NCBI GenBank assembly: GCA_963798655.1
Contig: CAWCUH010000007.1
Location: 310,001-374,000 of the forward strand
DNA: 64,000 bases
DNA from: CAVSMC01 sp963798655
GTDB taxonomy: Bacteria > Pseudomonadota > Gammaproteobacteria > Burkholderiales > Casimicrobiaceae
Reading direction: 5' to 3'
Part shown: piece after piece, positions 63,775-64,000 of the stretch
Layout: each line of letters opens with the position of its first letter
Numbering within the stretch: position 1 is the stretch's first letter
Notes under the pieces: model-generated
Databases searched by the model: none
Told to the model about the DNA's origin: nothing
What the model saw: only the letters and a program-made list of their open reading frames with translations
Position numbers and translations under genes: made by a program

Positions 63775-64000
63775 CGTCTCGGCCGCCGACGCGCCGCCGG
63801 CGCAGGCCGACGCGGGTGCGTCGCTCGCCTATCGCGTCGTCATCGATGCGCCGCGCGCGGTGAAGGACGCGGTCGAGGCGTCGCTCGACCTCGTCCGCTG
63901 GCAGCACTACGAGGACGTGACGGACGAGCTGCTCGATCGGCTGATCGTCGAGGCCATCGACCAGGCGAAGGAGGCGGCGGCTGCGCTCGGGTACTTCTCG
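63659..64000 (+). CDS. tamA: TamA-like outer membrane assembly protein (5' part)
   Basis: Cut by the right edge. The visible part has a signal peptide (RPVAACLLAICCASLPCA) followed by a POTRA-like segment (LAYRVVIDAPRAVKDAVEA, then LDLVRWQHYEDVTDELLDRL and EAAAALGYFS). This fits TamA of the BamA/Omp85 superfamily, which works with TamB in outer membrane assembly or lipid transport. In-frame starts are ATG 63659, TTG 63671 and TTG 63701; all overlap the lipoprotein frame. Confidence 0.7.
   Translation, partial: MGPPLTNHSPAPRPLSLLRPVAACLLAICCASLPCAIRSVSAADAPPAQADAGASLAYRVVIDAPRAVKDAVEASLDLVRWQHYEDVTDELLDRLIVEAIDQAKEAAAALGYFS

Overview
The window is a high-GC (by eye about two thirds G+C) chromosomal segment of a betaproteobacterium, most likely a Burkholderiales-type lineage. 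The evidence is the gene order rsmI-lpoA-yraN-diaA-dolP, the chain secA-argJ-ATPase-Nudix/ThiE and yacG-zapD-coaE-pilD-pilC-pilB, a complete dcw cell-wall/division cluster ending in lpxC, an LpxO-type lipid A hydroxylase and an aerobic benzoyl-CoA (box) pathway. Nearly all of it is ordinary dense chromosome. I see no prophage, transposase, CRISPR array, tRNA or rRNA.

Layout. (1) 1-12.3 kb is a benzoate catabolic locus. Leftward run a DUF4863 protein, benzoate-CoA ligase and a five-gene branched-chain-type ABC transporter (livK-H-M-G-F, livF cut by the edge). Rightward run the repressor boxR and boxC-boxB-boxA. The divergent spacer carries two good sigma70-like promoters overlapped by TGCA motifs of the kind bound by BzdR/BoxR regulators. 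(2) 12.3-16.9 kb: SirB2-like and hemerythrin proteins, an MFS exporter, hemN with an Anr/FNR-like box, and rsmI. (3) 16.9-21.5 kb: lpoA-like, yraN, diaA, dolP, rfaE2, a thioredoxin and an AEC carrier. (4) 21.6-28.2 kb: an unusual J-domain/RDD/TPR membrane protein, the rpsP-rimM-trmD-rplS operon, lpxO and ffh. (5) 28.3-36.2 kb: ypjD, a CorC-type transporter, the type IV pilus genes pilB, pilC and pilD with pilC broken by five frameshifts, then coaE, zapD and yacG. (6) 36.2-43.6 kb: Nudix/ThiE fusion, DUF815 ATPase, argJ, secA, an M23 peptidase and dciA. (7) 43.7-62.97 kb: the dcw cluster read leftward from a promoter with three MraZ boxes, through mraZ, rsmH, ftsL, ftsI, murE, murF, mraY, murD, ftsW, murG, murC, murB, ddl, ftsQ, ftsA and ftsZ to lpxC. 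(8) Right edge: a proline-rich lipoprotein and the start of a TamA-like gene.

How it works together. Benzoate would enter through the Liv-type transporter, be activated by the ligase, epoxidised by BoxA/BoxB and ring-opened by BoxC, with BoxR sensing benzoyl-CoA. BoxD and the final dehydrogenation step are not in the window. The dcw genes are almost all stop/start overlapped and look translationally coupled.

Most interesting: a partial duplication of the ddl start that creates a 45-codon ORF coupling murB to ddl; the five compensating-looking frameshifts in pilC; a canonical terminator placed so close to secA that secA transcripts seem obliged to cross it; an Anr-type box on hemN that predicts a leaderless mRNA; two strong hairpins between ftsA and ftsZ; and a degenerate J-domain fused to RDD and TPR modules. 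No obviously new defence or mobile system was found.
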